Of a stretch of DNA of 64,000 nucleotides, positions 1-8,341 are shown piece after piece. The notes beneath the pieces are model-generated. The model saw only the letters and a program-made list of their open reading frames with translations, was not told the DNA's origin and ran no database searches. How positions within the stretch are numbered: the stretch's first letter is position 1; every line of letters starts with the position of its first letter. The stretch comes from Streptomyces avermitilis MA-4680 = NBRC 14893 (GTDB lineage: Bacteria > Actinomycetota > Actinomycetes > Streptomycetales > Streptomycetaceae). The translations under genes and the position numbers were made by a program. Where the stretch lies: contig NC_003155.5 in NCBI RefSeq assembly GCF_000009765.2, positions 7,068,001 through 7,132,000 of the forward strand, read 5' to 3'.

Positions 1-4
1 ACCT

Positions 5-70
5 GGCCGGGCCCCCGCCGAACAGCGCGCCGGCCGTCGAGCCGGGCGTCGGTCGGCCGGGCCCCCGCCG
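5..70. repeat. 16-bp direct repeat at window edge
   Basis: The 16-mer ggccgggcccccgccg occurs at 5-20 and again at 55-70. No gene can be supported before the methyltransferase start at 139. The repeat may be simple GC-rich intergenic sequence. Confidence 0.4.
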
Positions 71-138
71 TCCCCCGGCCCCGGGCCGTGCGGCACGATG
101 GACGGCGTCGGGTACGTACCGCAGCAGGAGGGGACCCC

Positions 139-789
139 ATGTCAGCGGCGCCCAAGCCGGAGATTCTCGCCGCCTTCGAGGCCGCCAAGGGATTCATGCC
201 CCGCCACGAGGGCCTCGCCCTGTACGCGGCCGCGACCGAGGCGGGACGGCTCGGTCTCCCCCTCCTCGAAGTCGGCACGTACTGCGGCCGCTCCACGATC
301 CTGCTCGCCGACGCCGCCCGCGCGGCCGGGGTCACCGCGCTCACGGTCGACCACCACCGCGGCAGCGAGGAGCAGCAGCCGGGCTGGGACTACCACGACC
401 CGGACACGGTGGACCCGGCGCTCGGCCTGATGGACACGCTCCCCGCCTTCCGCCGCACCCTTCACACGGCGGGCCTGGAGGACCACGTGGTCGCGCTGGT
501 CGGCCGCTCACCGCAGATCGCGAAGATCTGGGGCACCCCCCTCGGTTTCGTCTTCATCGACGGCGGTCACACGGACGCACACGCGAGCGCCGACTACGAG
601 GGCTGGGCGCCCCATGTCGCCGACGGCGGCCTGCTGTTGATCCACGACGTGTTCCCGGACCCGAAGGACGAGTTCACCGGCCAGGCCCCGTACCGCGTCT
701 ACCTCAGGGCCCTGGAGTCCGGCGCGTTCACGGAGGTCTCGGCAACCGACTCGCTGCGCGTCCTGCGGCGAACGGGCGCAGGGATCTGA
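139..789 (+). CDS. class I SAM-dependent methyltransferase
   Basis: A 216-residue protein with the class I Rossmann methyltransferase pattern. Motif I, LLEVGTYCGRST, lies near residue 41, and an acidic VFIDGGHTD segment lies near residue 137, as in the Methyltransf_24 / O-methyltransferase-like group. The start at 139 follows a strong AGGAGGGG ribosome site; an upstream in-frame ATG at 88 has none. It has no signal peptide or membrane segment, so it should be cytosolic. The acceptor substrate cannot be read from the sequence. It ends 22 bases before the amidase gene, so the two are probably co-transcribed, a pairing that suggests but does not prove an envelope role. Confidence 0.8.
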   Translation: MSAAPKPEILAAFEAAKGFMPRHEGLALYAAATEAGRLGLPLLEVGTYCGRSTILLADAARAAGVTALTVDHHRGSEEQQPGWDYHDPDTVDPALGLMDTLPAFRRTLHTAGLEDHVVALVGRSPQIAKIWGTPLGFVFIDGGHTDAHASADYEGWAPHVADGGLLLIHDVFPDPKDEFTGQAPYRVYLRALESGAFTEVSATDSLRVLRRTGAGI

Positions 790-811
790 GGGCGCGGTTA
801 GAGTCGCAGAC

Positions 812-1810
812 GTGTCATACGTAGGCCCGGACTTCGATCCACCCCAGCCGCGCCGCTTCCGGCGCGCGCCCCTGACCGTCGCGCTCGCCGCGCTCGTGCC
901 GGGCGCGCTGCTCGGCTGGCTCGTCTACGAGGCGGTGGGCGCCCCGGGCGGCGGGGACGGCTCGGACAAGGCGGCCGGGGGCACGACGTCGGCTTCGGCG
1001 TCGAAGAAGTCGTCGGCGTCGTCGTCCTCGGCGGGCGGCTCCGGGTCCCCCGCGGCCTCCGCGACGGACGACGGCGAGAAGCCGGGTACGTCGTCCTCCA
1101 CGCCCGCCTCCCCGACCTCCGGGCCCGCCGCCTCCGGCCCGCTCCGGGGCAAGGTCGTCGTCATCGACCCGGGCCACAACTCCGGGAACTTCCAGCACAC
1201 GGCCGACATCAACCGCAAGGTGAACATCGGAACGAACTGGAAGGAGTGCGACACCACAGGCACGTCCACCAACGCCGGTTACACCGAAGCCCGGTTCACA
1301 CTCGACGTCGCGCGCCGGCTGCGCACGATCCTCCAGAAGGAGGGCGCCACCGTGAAGTTCACGCAGGACGGCGACCGCTCATGGGGCCCGTGCGTGGACG
1401 AGCGGGCCCGCATCGGCAACCGGGCGCACGCCGACGCGGTCGTCTCCATCCACGCCGACGGCTCGGCGGCGGGCAACCGAGGCTTCCACGTCATCCTGCC
1501 GGGAGCGGTGCACGGGGGCGCCGCGGACACCCGCCCGATCGTCGCCTCCTCACGCGACCTCGGCGAGCGCATCGCGGGCAACTTCGTCCGCGTCACGGGC
1601 AGCGCGCCCTCCAACTACGTGGGCGACGGCACCGGACTCGTCACGCGTGAGGACCTGGGCGGTCTCAATCTGTCAACGGTTCCCAAGGTGTTCATCGAGT
1701 GCGCCAACATGCGCGACGGCAAGGACGCGGCACGCGTGACCAGCGATGCGTGGCGGCAGAAGGCGGCGCAGGGGATCTCGGACGGCATTGTGAATTTCCT
1801 GCAGCCGTGA
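812..1810 (+). CDS. N-acetylmuramoyl-L-alanine amidase (Amidase_3), membrane-anchored
   Basis: A 332-residue cell-wall hydrolase that cleaves the MurNAc-L-Ala bond. Residues about 20-42 form one transmembrane or uncleaved signal segment. A Ser/Thr/Gly-rich linker follows to about residue 110. The Amidase_3 domain then carries the zinc-site pattern VVIDPGHNSG, a Glu in TEARFTLDV, SIHADGS, and the catalytic-glutamate region VFIECANMRD near the C terminus. The GTG start at 812 is the only candidate that keeps the membrane segment. The last third of the gene (from about 1624) has a decayed second copy at 2640-2826. Between them lies a lower-GC secreted-protein gene, which suggests an old insertion or duplication here. 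Confidence 0.88.
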   Translation: MSYVGPDFDPPQPRRFRRAPLTVALAALVPGALLGWLVYEAVGAPGGGDGSDKAAGGTTSASASKKSSASSSSAGGSGSPAASATDDGEKPGTSSSTPASPTSGPAASGPLRGKVVVIDPGHNSGNFQHTADINRKVNIGTNWKECDTTGTSTNAGYTEARFTLDVARRLRTILQKEGATVKFTQDGDRSWGPCVDERARIGNRAHADAVVSIHADGSAAGNRGFHVILPGAVHGGAADTRPIVASSRDLGERIAGNFVRVTGSAPSNYVGDGTGLVTREDLGGLNLSTVPKVFIECANMRDGKDAARVTSDAWRQKAAQGISDGIVNFLQP

Positions 1811-1942
1811 AGGGGGTATCCCCGGCGGCCACATTGCCACGCCTTCAGCACCTCAGATCTATCTCAGATTGATTGCATTCGCGCACCCCTCTTGATCAAC
1901 TTGTCTTGACCACAGGTGATCGACACTTGCTTGTTTATGATC

Positions 1943-2485
1943 ATGGGGGATCAGTTGAAGTTCCAAACAATTCGGCGTGGGGCGGCAGTTGCCGCAATGA
2001 CCCTGGGCCTGATGGGCGTGAACGCCACGGTGCACGCTGCGCCGCGTGAGGCGGCAGCGACCACGGCGGACGCACAGGTGTCAAAGATCGGTGGTGGTTG
2101 GCTTGCCGAGAGGCTGATCAACGTTCGGTCCATCGGCACCTCGTGCGGGAAGACCCCGCTCGCCGAAGCCTCCGGCCGGGGCGCAATGATGCTGCGCATA
2201 GACCAGACCGAGGCTGTGAGCACCACGCTCTCGAAGCATATCGACGCAACCAAAGGGGCCATCAGCGTCGGTGTCGGCTGGGATGTGACGAAGTCCCGCA
2301 GTATCACAGTGAGTGGCTCCAAGGAGGTGCCTCGGGGCAAGTACGGGACCCTGAAGGCGTACGCGAAATACTCCGGCAAGAAGTTTGATGTCCAAGGCAC
2401 TACCGGTGGCAGCTGGATAACTTTCCACACAGGAAAGAAGGCGTACAAGCCGATCGGTGTCTGCTTCAAGTACAGCCAGCGATAG
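1943..2485 (+). CDS. small secreted protein, unknown function
   Basis: About 176-180 residues. The N terminus is a Sec-type signal: basic KFQTIRRG, hydrophobic AAVAAMTLGLMGV, then a VHAA cleavage region. The mature part has two cysteines (TSCGKT and GVCFKY), which could form a disulfide. A Ser/Thr/Val/Lys-rich middle (near SVGVGWDVTKSRS) alternates like amphipathic beta strands. Start choice is open: ATG 1937 or 1943, or TTG 1955, the only one with a GGGGGA sequence just upstream. Base composition is clearly less GC-rich than its neighbours. It sits between the amidase and a decayed copy of the amidase 3' end, so acquired DNA is likely. No function is assigned; a beta-barrel or toxin-like fold is only a thought. 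Confidence 0.65.
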   Translation: MGDQLKFQTIRRGAAVAAMTLGLMGVNATVHAAPREAAATTADAQVSKIGGGWLAERLINVRSIGTSCGKTPLAEASGRGAMMLRIDQTEAVSTTLSKHIDATKGAISVGVGWDVTKSRSITVSGSKEVPRGKYGTLKAYAKYSGKKFDVQGTTGGSWITFHTGKKAYKPIGVCFKYSQR

Positions 2486-2639
2486 CTGAGCGGGGTCCTT
2501 TTGCCCATCGGGCCAGGACGCGGCTCGCCGGAGTGTCCCGGCGAGCCGCATCCGGCCGTGGGTGGCTCACGTCTGACTGGCTGCACCGGCACCGGCAACT
2601 TCCCGCGCCGCGGGCAGCTCGCCCTCCAGTTGCTTCGGT

Positions 2640-2826
2640 GACGACTCCGGGCTCGTCACGCCTAGGAGCCCGGGCGGTCTCAATCTGTCAACGGTTTCCC
2701 AGGTGTTCAGCGAATGCGGCAACATGCGCGACAGTAAAGGGTGCGGCACTGTTGACCAGCGGTGCGTTGCGGCAGTGTGCAGTGCAGGGGATATCTGAGG
2801 GAATCGTGAGTTTCCTGCGGGGGTAG
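2640..2826 (+). pseudogene. decayed duplicate of the amidase 3' end
   Basis: This stretch aligns with 1624-1810 of the amidase gene. It shares an uninterrupted block around GGCGGTCTCAATCTG plus recognisable counterparts of CGCAACATGCGCGAC, the GGGATATC/GGGATCTC stretch and the terminal TTTCCTGC before the stop. Single-base gaps break the amidase reading frame, although the final residues (QGISEGIVSFLRG versus QGISDGIVNFLQP) are still readable. It has no start or signal of its own and should not be expressed as an enzyme. Confidence 0.85.
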
Positions 2827-2986
2827 TGATCAGCGGGCTCCACCCGGCGGACACCCACGTCGGGCGGGCGATAGTGTCCTTCCTACGATGAGGGGCCACC
2901 CCCGCGCTTCACACCAGGGCCTGATGGCGACATGGTGACAGCGATGCCTCCACTGATGACGAGACGACTGACGAAGGACCTGTGAA

Positions 2987-3784
2987 GTGAATATCCGCTC
3001 CCTCACTCGAGGCGACGGCGTGGTGATCGGAGCAGCGGTGTTGCTGTTCATCGCGTCGTTTCTGGACGTAGCCGACTGCAGCGGCAGTTACTGCGGAAGC
3101 GCCGACTTCCCGAACGCCTGGAGCTCCAGCCTGGGTCTCGGGCTCGGCACCTACATGATCGGGGTCGTCGGAGCAGCGCTCATCCTGATCCCGCGGGCGT
3201 TGCCGCAGCCGCGCAAGGTGGCGGGTCTCGACATGGGGACGGTCGGCGTAGCTCTGACGGTCGCTTCCGCCTGGTCGCTGCTCTGGTGGACGATTGACGC
3301 GAACGGCGCGGGTGCCGGTCTCATCCTCGGCATGATCGCCGCGCTGATTCTGGCCGGTGCCGCCATTGCCACTCCACTCGTCCCAGCCCTCAAGACCGCC
3401 CTCGTCGGCGCCCCCAGGCCCGTCGCCCCGCAGCCCTACGGCGCCCAGCCGCCGAGTGGTTACGGCTACCCGGGTGCCCAGCAGCCGGGGCAGCCCTACG
3501 GCGGTCAGCCGCAGCCGCAGCCGGGCCAGCCGTTCGGTGGTCAGCCGCAGGCGCCCCAGCAGGCGCAGGCCGCCCAGCCCGCCGGTGACTTCTCGCCGTT
3601 CTGGTTCGCCGTGCCGGTGGCGCGTCCGCTGTACGCCGAGGACGGTTCGCCGACGCCGATCGCCGAACTGGCGCCGGGCACCTGGTACTTGGCCGTCGAG
3701 CAGCGCGGCGCGGCGCTGGTCGCCCAGACGCAGGACGGCCGCCGCGGCGTCCTCCAGGACGCGTCCGGGATCCAGCGCGGCTGA
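2987..3784 (+). CDS. four-helix membrane protein with Gln/Pro-rich segment (DUF5336-like)
   Basis: A 265-residue protein of the type common in Streptomyces and annotated as DUF5336-like. Four hydrophobic helices occupy roughly residues 12-25, 48-67, 80-103 and 108-128. Two cysteines lie in the first loop (ADCSGSYCGS). Residues about 140-195 form a Pro/Gln/Gly/Tyr-rich low-complexity repeat (GQPYGGQPQ). A compact C-terminal domain of about 65 residues follows, beginning near DFSPFWFAVP, and may be a small beta domain. The GTG start follows GAAGGAC. A strong hairpin terminator lies just downstream. Function is unknown. Confidence 0.7.
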   Translation: MNIRSLTRGDGVVIGAAVLLFIASFLDVADCSGSYCGSADFPNAWSSSLGLGLGTYMIGVVGAALILIPRALPQPRKVAGLDMGTVGVALTVASAWSLLWWTIDANGAGAGLILGMIAALILAGAAIATPLVPALKTALVGAPRPVAPQPYGAQPPSGYGYPGAQQPGQPYGGQPQPQPGQPFGGQPQAPQQAQAAQPAGDFSPFWFAVPVARPLYAEDGSPTPIAELAPGTWYLAVEQRGAALVAQTQDGRRGVLQDASGIQRG

Positions 3785-3802
3785 CCCGCACCCTTTGCGC
3801 GC

Positions 3803-3834
3803 ACGGCCCCTCGCCCTTTCGGGCGGGGGGCCGT
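3803..3834 (+). terminator. intrinsic-type hairpin terminator
   Basis: A 14-bp stem (ACGGCCCCTCGCCC pairing with GGGCGGGGGGCCGT, one G-T pair) with a TTTC loop, 19 bases after the membrane-protein stop codon. There is no long U tract, as is usual in high-GC actinobacteria. Confidence 0.75.
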
Positions 3835-3862
3835 TGTCGTACAGTCGCAGGCACCCGTACAG

Positions 3863-3877
3863 CTGACGGTCCGTCAG
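3863..3877. promoter_or_regulatory. palindromic operator CTGACGGTCCGTCAG
   Basis: A perfect 7+1+7 palindrome centred 29 bp before the oxidoreductase start at 3899. The core CTGAC-N5-GTCAG recurs at 12122-12136 and, with one base changed, at 6933-6947. Both of those precede lipid-catabolism-type genes. It looks like a TetR-class dimer site; the regulator is not in this window. Confidence 0.65.
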
Positions 3878-3898
3878 AATGTGATGCCTGGAGGGGAC

Positions 3899-4909
3899 AT
3901 GCGGCTCGGTCTCGCACTCGGCTACTGGGGGCGCGGCCCCGACCCGTCCCATCTGCCGCTGGCGCGGGAGGCGGAGCGGCTCGGGTACCACTCCGTGTGG
4001 ACCGCCGAGTCCTGGGGTTCGGACGCGTTCACCCCGCTGACCTGGATCGCGGCCCACACCTCACGGATCAGGCTGGGCACCGCCGTCGCACAGATGGCCG
4101 CCCGGTCGCCCACCACCACCGCGATGCACGCCCTCACCCTCGACCACCTCTCCGGCGGGCGCATGATGCTCGGCCTCGGACTGTCGGGGCCGCAGGTCGT
4201 CGAGGGCTGGTACGGGCGCCCGTTCCCCAGGTCGCCGCTCACCGCGACCCGGGAGTACGTGGACGTCGTACGCCAGGTTCTCCGGCGGGAAGCGCCCGTC
4301 GCACTCGACGGGCGCTGCCACCCGCTCCCGTACCGCGGCGAAGACGGGACGGGCCTCGGCCGGGGGCTGAAGCCGATCACCCATCCCCTGCGCGCCGACC
4401 TGCCCGTCCTGCTCGGCGCCGAGGGGCCGAAGAACATCGCGCAGACGGCCCGGATCGCGGACGGCTGGCTGCCGCTGTACTGGTCGCCGACCCGGACGGA
4501 GGCGTACGAGGCCGCGCTCGCCGACCGCCGTGAGGGCTTCCTCGTGGCACCCATGGCCCGCGCCCGGGTGTGCGACGACGTCACCGAGGGGCTGCTGCCC
4601 GTGAAGGCGATGCTCGGCTTCTACATCGGCGGGATGGGGCACGCGGCCCGCAACTTCCACGCCGATCTGATGGCCCGCATGGGATACGAGGAGGAGGCCC
4701 GGCGCATCCAGGAACTGTTCCTGGCCGGCCGCCGGGAGGACGCCGTGCGAGCCGTCCCGGACGCCTTCGCCGACGAGATCTCCCTGGTCGGACCGCGTGA
4801 GCGCATCGCCGAGCGGCTGGAATCGTGGCGCAAGGGCCCGGTGACGGACCTGCTGGTGCTCGCCCCGGACCCGCACACCCTGCGGGTGCTGGCCGAGCTC
4901 AACGCGTAA
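3899..4909 (+). CDS. LLM-class F420-dependent oxidoreductase
   Basis: A 336-residue luciferase-like (beta/alpha)8 protein. The N terminus RLGLALGYWGRGPDPSHLPLA, the SVWTAESWGSDAF segment near residue 35, the RIRLGTAV strand and the GLGLSGPQVVEGWYGRPF loop are hallmarks of the actinobacterial F420-using branch (MSMEG_3544/F420 type). Such enzymes carry out hydride transfer with coenzyme F420; the substrate is unknown. The ATG at 3899 is chosen over the upstream in-frame GTG at 3881 because GGAGGGG lies immediately before it. The CTGAC-N5-GTCAG palindrome in its promoter links it to the thiolase and MaoC operons, which suggests a role in fatty-acid, sterol or isoprenoid breakdown. Confidence 0.85.
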   Translation: MRLGLALGYWGRGPDPSHLPLAREAERLGYHSVWTAESWGSDAFTPLTWIAAHTSRIRLGTAVAQMAARSPTTTAMHALTLDHLSGGRMMLGLGLSGPQVVEGWYGRPFPRSPLTATREYVDVVRQVLRREAPVALDGRCHPLPYRGEDGTGLGRGLKPITHPLRADLPVLLGAEGPKNIAQTARIADGWLPLYWSPTRTEAYEAALADRREGFLVAPMARARVCDDVTEGLLPVKAMLGFYIGGMGHAARNFHADLMARMGYEEEARRIQELFLAGRREDAVRAVPDAFADEISLVGPRERIAERLESWRKGPVTDLLVLAPDPHTLRVLAELNA

Positions 4910-4935
4910 CATCCGGCCGCGCCCGGCCCGCGACG

Positions 4936-4971
4936 CGCTCGCCCCCGTCGCGGGTGCGACGGGGGCGAGCG
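4936..4971. terminator. bidirectional hairpin between convergent genes
   Basis: A perfect 16-bp stem with a GGGT loop (4936-4951 pairing with 4956-4971) between the ends of the oxidoreductase and the MFS gene. It is followed by short direct repeats of GGGCGAGC to about 4993. It is well placed to end transcription from both sides. Confidence 0.8.
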
Positions 4972-5033
4972 GGCGAGCGGGCGAGCGGGCGATCGGGAGT
5001 GACGCGTACGGCGGCCCGGGGGCCGCCCACCGG

Positions 5034-6785
5034 TCAGGCGGGAACGCCGCTGTTCCGGTCCGCTCCCGGCAGCGACAGATCGACGTCGACCGGACGGTCG
5101 TCGCCCGCGTGCGTCGCCGACGAGGCGAGCGGTCCGTGCCCCGCGGCCTTGGCGGCCAGGACGTACGCGCCCTGGGCGGGTACGGCGAGCGCGTAGCTGC
5201 CGTCCTCCGCGGAGAGCGTCGCGCCCGCCTGGCGGCCACGGCGGTCGATCAGTGTGACCTTGGCCCGGGCGACCGGGTCGCCCCCGGCGTTCAGGACCCG
5301 GCCGCGGAAGCCGCCGAGCACCTCGGCCGCGCGCTCCAGCGCCGCGTCCTCCTCGCTGCTGGCCCGCAGCTGCGGCTTGGTCGCCTGGCGCTGCCGGGGC
5401 AGGAAGAGCGCCAGGACCAGGCCGACCGCCACCGCGCCCGTCGCGATCAGGAAGGAGACGCGGAAGCCGTGCATGGTCGGGACGGCGACGTCCCCGACAT
5501 GGTGCGCGGTGTTGGCGAGGACCATGCCGATGACGGCGCTCGACACGGACGTGCCGATGGACCGCATCAGGGTGTTGAGGCCGTTGGCCGCCCCCGTCTC
5601 CGAGGCCGGCACCGCGCCGACGATCAGCGCGGGCAGCGAGGAGTAGGCGAGGCCGATGCCCGCGCCCAGCACCACCGAGATGACGATGGTCTGCCAGGCG
5701 GCGTTCATCAGGCCGAGGCCGCCGCCGTAACCGACGGCGATGATCACCATGCCGATGATGAGGGTGACCTTGGGGCCGTACTTCGCCGAGATCCGGGCGT
5801 AGACGGGGGCCGTGAACATCATCGTCAGGCCGAGCGGCGCCACGCACAGGCCCGCGACGACCATCGACTGGCCGAGGCCGTAGCCGGTGGCGGCGGGCAG
5901 CTGGAGCAGCTGCGGCAGGACGAGTGAGACGACGTAGAACGAGACGCCGACCATGATCGAGGCGAGGTTGGTGAAGAGCACCGCGGGGCGGGCGGTGGTG
6001 CGCAGGTCCACCAGCGGCGCGGCGACCTTCAGCTCCATCAGGCCCCACAGCAGCAGGACGGCGACCGCCGCGCCGAACAGGCCGAGCGTGGTGGCCGAGC
6101 TCCAGCCCCAGTCGCTGCCCTTGGTGATCGGCAGCAGGAACAGGACCAGGCCGACGGACAGGCCGAGCGCGCCCAGATAGTCGAAGGAGCCCTCGGCGCG
6201 CATCGGGGACTCCGGCACGACGAGGAAGGTGAGGACGATGGAGACGACGCCGAGGCCCGCGGCGCCGTAGAACAGGGCGTGCCAGTCGGTGTGCTGGGCC
6301 ACCAGGGCCGCGGCGGGCAGCGCGAGTCCGCCGCCGACGCCGATCGAGGAGCTCATCAGGGCCATCGCCGAGCCGAGCTTCTCGCGGGGCAGCATGTCGC
6401 GCATCAGGCCGATGCCGAGCGGGATCGCGCCCATGGCGAAGCCCTGGAGCGTACGGCCGACGATCATCGGCAGCAGTGTGCTGGTGAGCGCGCTGACCAG
6501 CGCGCCGGCCACCATCACGGCCAGGCTGGTGAACAGCATGCGCCGCTTGCCGAACAGGTCGCCGAGTCGGCCCATGATCGGCGTGGCAACGGCTCCCGAG
6601 AGCAGGGTCGAGGTCAGGACCCAGGTGGCGTTGCTGGGTGACGTGCTCAGCAGCGTCGGCAGGTCCTTGATGACCGGGACGAGCAGGGTCTGCATCACCG
6701 CGACAACGATGCCCGCGAAGGCGAGCACCGGCACGAGGGCGCCGGTCGCTCTCCGGGCGGGCTGGTCGGTCGACGTGTGCGTCAT
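5034..6785 (-). CDS. DHA2-family MFS transporter with C-terminal carboxypeptidase-regulatory-like domain
   Basis: A 583-residue protein. Residues about 15-470 give 14 hydrophobic helices with the MFS signature GRLGDLFGKRRM after helix 2, the layout of drug-proton antiporters of the EmrB/QacA group. Unlike a plain exporter it continues for about 100 residues into a CarboxypepD_reg-like beta-sandwich (GRVLNAGGDPVARAKVTLID, then DGSYALAVP). The ATG at 6785 is preferred because GGAGGCCTC precedes it; an upstream GTG at 6881 would add 32 residues unlike the family. It is transcribed away from the thiolase gene, so the two share a promoter region. Substrate unknown. Confidence 0.85.
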   Translation of the reverse strand: MTHTSTDQPARRATGALVPVLAFAGIVVAVMQTLLVPVIKDLPTLLSTSPSNATWVLTSTLLSGAVATPIMGRLGDLFGKRRMLFTSLAVMVAGALVSALTSTLLPMIVGRTLQGFAMGAIPLGIGLMRDMLPREKLGSAMALMSSSIGVGGGLALPAAALVAQHTDWHALFYGAAGLGVVSIVLTFLVVPESPMRAEGSFDYLGALGLSVGLVLFLLPITKGSDWGWSSATTLGLFGAAVAVLLLWGLMELKVAAPLVDLRTTARPAVLFTNLASIMVGVSFYVVSLVLPQLLQLPAATGYGLGQSMVVAGLCVAPLGLTMMFTAPVYARISAKYGPKVTLIIGMVIIAVGYGGGLGLMNAAWQTIVISVVLGAGIGLAYSSLPALIVGAVPASETGAANGLNTLMRSIGTSVSSAVIGMVLANTAHHVGDVAVPTMHGFRVSFLIATGAVAVGLVLALFLPRQRQATKPQLRASSEEDAALERAAEVLGGFRGRVLNAGGDPVARAKVTLIDRRGRQAGATLSAEDGSYALAVPAQGAYVLAAKAAGHGPLASSATHAGDDRPVDVDLSLPGADRNSGVPA

Positions 6786-6932
6786 TGCGTGAGGCCTCCA
6801 GGCCGGAAAGAGGGTGCGAAGGGGATCGTTCGGGAGATCCGTGCGGGATAAGTGGTGGGTAAACCCCGTACGCCCAGGCAACTATTCCGATGCTTTGGCG
6901 TACTAACGAATTCTTGACCTTCCCGTGAGAAT

Positions 6933-6947
6933 CTGATGCACCGTCAG
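6933..6947. promoter_or_regulatory. operator-like palindrome CTGATGCACCGTCAG
   Basis: A near-perfect match to the CTGAC-N5-GTCAG element (one base differs in the left arm), 41 bp before the thiolase start and in the region shared with the divergent MFS gene. Confidence 0.5.
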
Positions 6948-6961
6948 CTCTGTCGCTCGTA

Positions 6962-6975
6962 TGGAACGTGTTCTA
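6962..6975. promoter_or_regulatory. KstR-box-like operator TGGAACGTGTTCTA
   Basis: It matches exactly the published KstR consensus TnnAACnnGTTnnA of mycobacteria and rhodococci, where a TetR-family repressor controls sterol catabolism. It ends 12 bases before the thiolase start codon, so bound protein would block the promoter or early transcript. A sister site with one base changed is at 12185-12198. Confidence 0.65.
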
Positions 6976-6987
6976 ATCTTTCGCGGC

Positions 6988-8199
6988 ATGAAGGCCTATA
7001 TCGCCGGCGTCGGCATGACGCGGTTCGAGAAGCCCGAGACCCGTGACTGGCAGTACTGGGACATGGTGCGGGAGGCGGGCGGCAAGGCCCTGGGGGACGC
7101 GGGGATCGCCTACACCGAGGTGGAACAGGTTCCGGTCGGCTACTGCTTCCAGGCGTCGACGGCCGGACAGCGGGCCGCGTACGAACTCGGCCTGACCGGC
7201 GTGCCCGTCTACAACGTCAACAACAACTGCGCGACCGGCTCGACCGCGTTGATGCTGGCACGGCAGTTCGTCGAGGGCGGGATCTCGGACTGCGTACTGG
7301 CGCTGGGGTTCGAGAAGATGACCCGCGGCTCGCTCGGGAGCGGGGCCGACGGGGGCGACTTCCGGAGCTCGCCGGTCGCCCGCCACTACGGCGTGATGGC
7401 CGCCCGGCACGGCTTCGAGGCGACCCCGCCCACCGCGCAGATCTTCGGCGACGCGGCGCGCGAGCACATGGAGAAGTACGGGACGACCGAGGCGCAACTG
7501 GCCGCGGTCGGGGCCAAGAACCACCGGCACTCGGCGCACAACCCGTACGCCCAGTTCCAGGACGTGTACACCGTCGACGAGATCCTCGCGTCGCGCCCGG
7601 TGCACCGCCCGCTGACCAAGCTCCAGTGCTCACCCACCTCGGACGGAGCGGCGGCCGCCGTGGTCGTCTCCGAACGCTTCGCGCAGCGGCACGGGCTGGG
7701 GGACAGGGTGGTGGAGATCGTCGCGCAGGCGATGACGACGGACACGGAGGAGTCCTTCGCGTCGGGGTCCTGCATCGACGTCGTCGGCCGGCCGATGTCG
7801 CGGGAGGCCGCCCGCCGGGTGTACGAGCGTGCCGGGCTCGGCATCGAGGACGTCGACGTGGTGGAACTGCACGACTGCTTCTCGATCAACGAGCTGCTGA
7901 CGTACGAGGCACTCGGCATGTGCGTGGCCGGGGAGTCCGGGAAGCTGGTCGAGTCGGGAGCGACGACCTACGGCGGCCGGTGGGTCGTGAACCCGTCCGG
8001 CGGGCTGATCTCCAAGGGGCATCCGCTGGGCGCCACGGGTATCGCCCAGATCGCCGAGCTGACCTGGCAGCTGCGCGGCGAGGCGGGGGCACGCCAGGTC
8101 CCGGGCGCCCGGGTGGGTCTCGCGCACAACATCGGACTGGGCGGAGCGGCGGTGGTGACGCTGCTGCGCGCGGACCGGCCCGTCGCGCTCGGGGCATAG
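6988..8199 (+). CDS. thiolase / lipid-transfer protein (SCPx-type acetyl-CoA acyltransferase)
   Basis: A 403-residue thiolase-superfamily protein. The nucleophile cysteine is C81 in NNNCATGST. The segment VELHDCFSINE and the GHPLGATG motif near the C terminus are typical of the SCP2-thiolase (Ltp) branch, which cleaves or handles beta-keto acyl-CoAs, often with branched or sterol side chains. The ATG at 6988 is used because the upstream start at 6961 lies inside the operator and the family begins with MKAYIAGVGM. The last codons fall in a 21-bp tandem repeat that repeats the stop codon. The KstR-type box in its promoter supports a role in steroid or lipid catabolism. Confidence 0.85.
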   Translation: MKAYIAGVGMTRFEKPETRDWQYWDMVREAGGKALGDAGIAYTEVEQVPVGYCFQASTAGQRAAYELGLTGVPVYNVNNNCATGSTALMLARQFVEGGISDCVLALGFEKMTRGSLGSGADGGDFRSSPVARHYGVMAARHGFEATPPTAQIFGDAAREHMEKYGTTEAQLAAVGAKNHRHSAHNPYAQFQDVYTVDEILASRPVHRPLTKLQCSPTSDGAAAAVVVSERFAQRHGLGDRVVEIVAQAMTTDTEESFASGSCIDVVGRPMSREAARRVYERAGLGIEDVDVVELHDCFSINELLTYEALGMCVAGESGKLVESGATTYGGRWVVNPSGGLISKGHPLGATGIAQIAELTWQLRGEAGARQVPGARVGLAHNIGLGGAAVVTLLRADRPVALGA

Positions 8200-8247
8200 T
8201 GCTCCGCGCTCGGGGCATAGTGCTCCGCGCTCGGGGTCTCGTACTCC
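8185..8247 (+). repeat. three 21-bp tandem repeats across the thiolase stop codon
   Basis: Units at 8185-8205, 8206-8226 and 8227-8247 (GCGCTCGGGGCATAGTGCTCC; the third has diverged). Because 21 is a multiple of three, the TAG stop is repeated in frame. Confidence 0.8.
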
Positions 8248-8274
8248 ATGACGTACTCCATAGGACCGGAGTAC
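8241..8274. promoter_or_regulatory. inverted repeat GTACTCC-N8-GGAGTAC, possible operator
   Basis: GTACTCC at 8241-8247 and 8253-8259 faces GGAGTAC at 8268-8274, upstream of the MFS gene starting at 8342. The spacing suits a dimeric repressor. No regulator gene is adjacent. Confidence 0.4.
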
Positions 8275-8341
8275 TAGGCCTGCGGGCCGATGTACGGCTG
8301 CGGCGAAAATCCGATGCCAGGAGCGTAGGCCGGTTGAGAGC

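Noticed and set aside
2908..4057. 382-codon minus-strand frame over the DUF5336-like gene
   Set aside because: Arg/Gly-rich shadow of the plus-strand gene, with no ribosome site.
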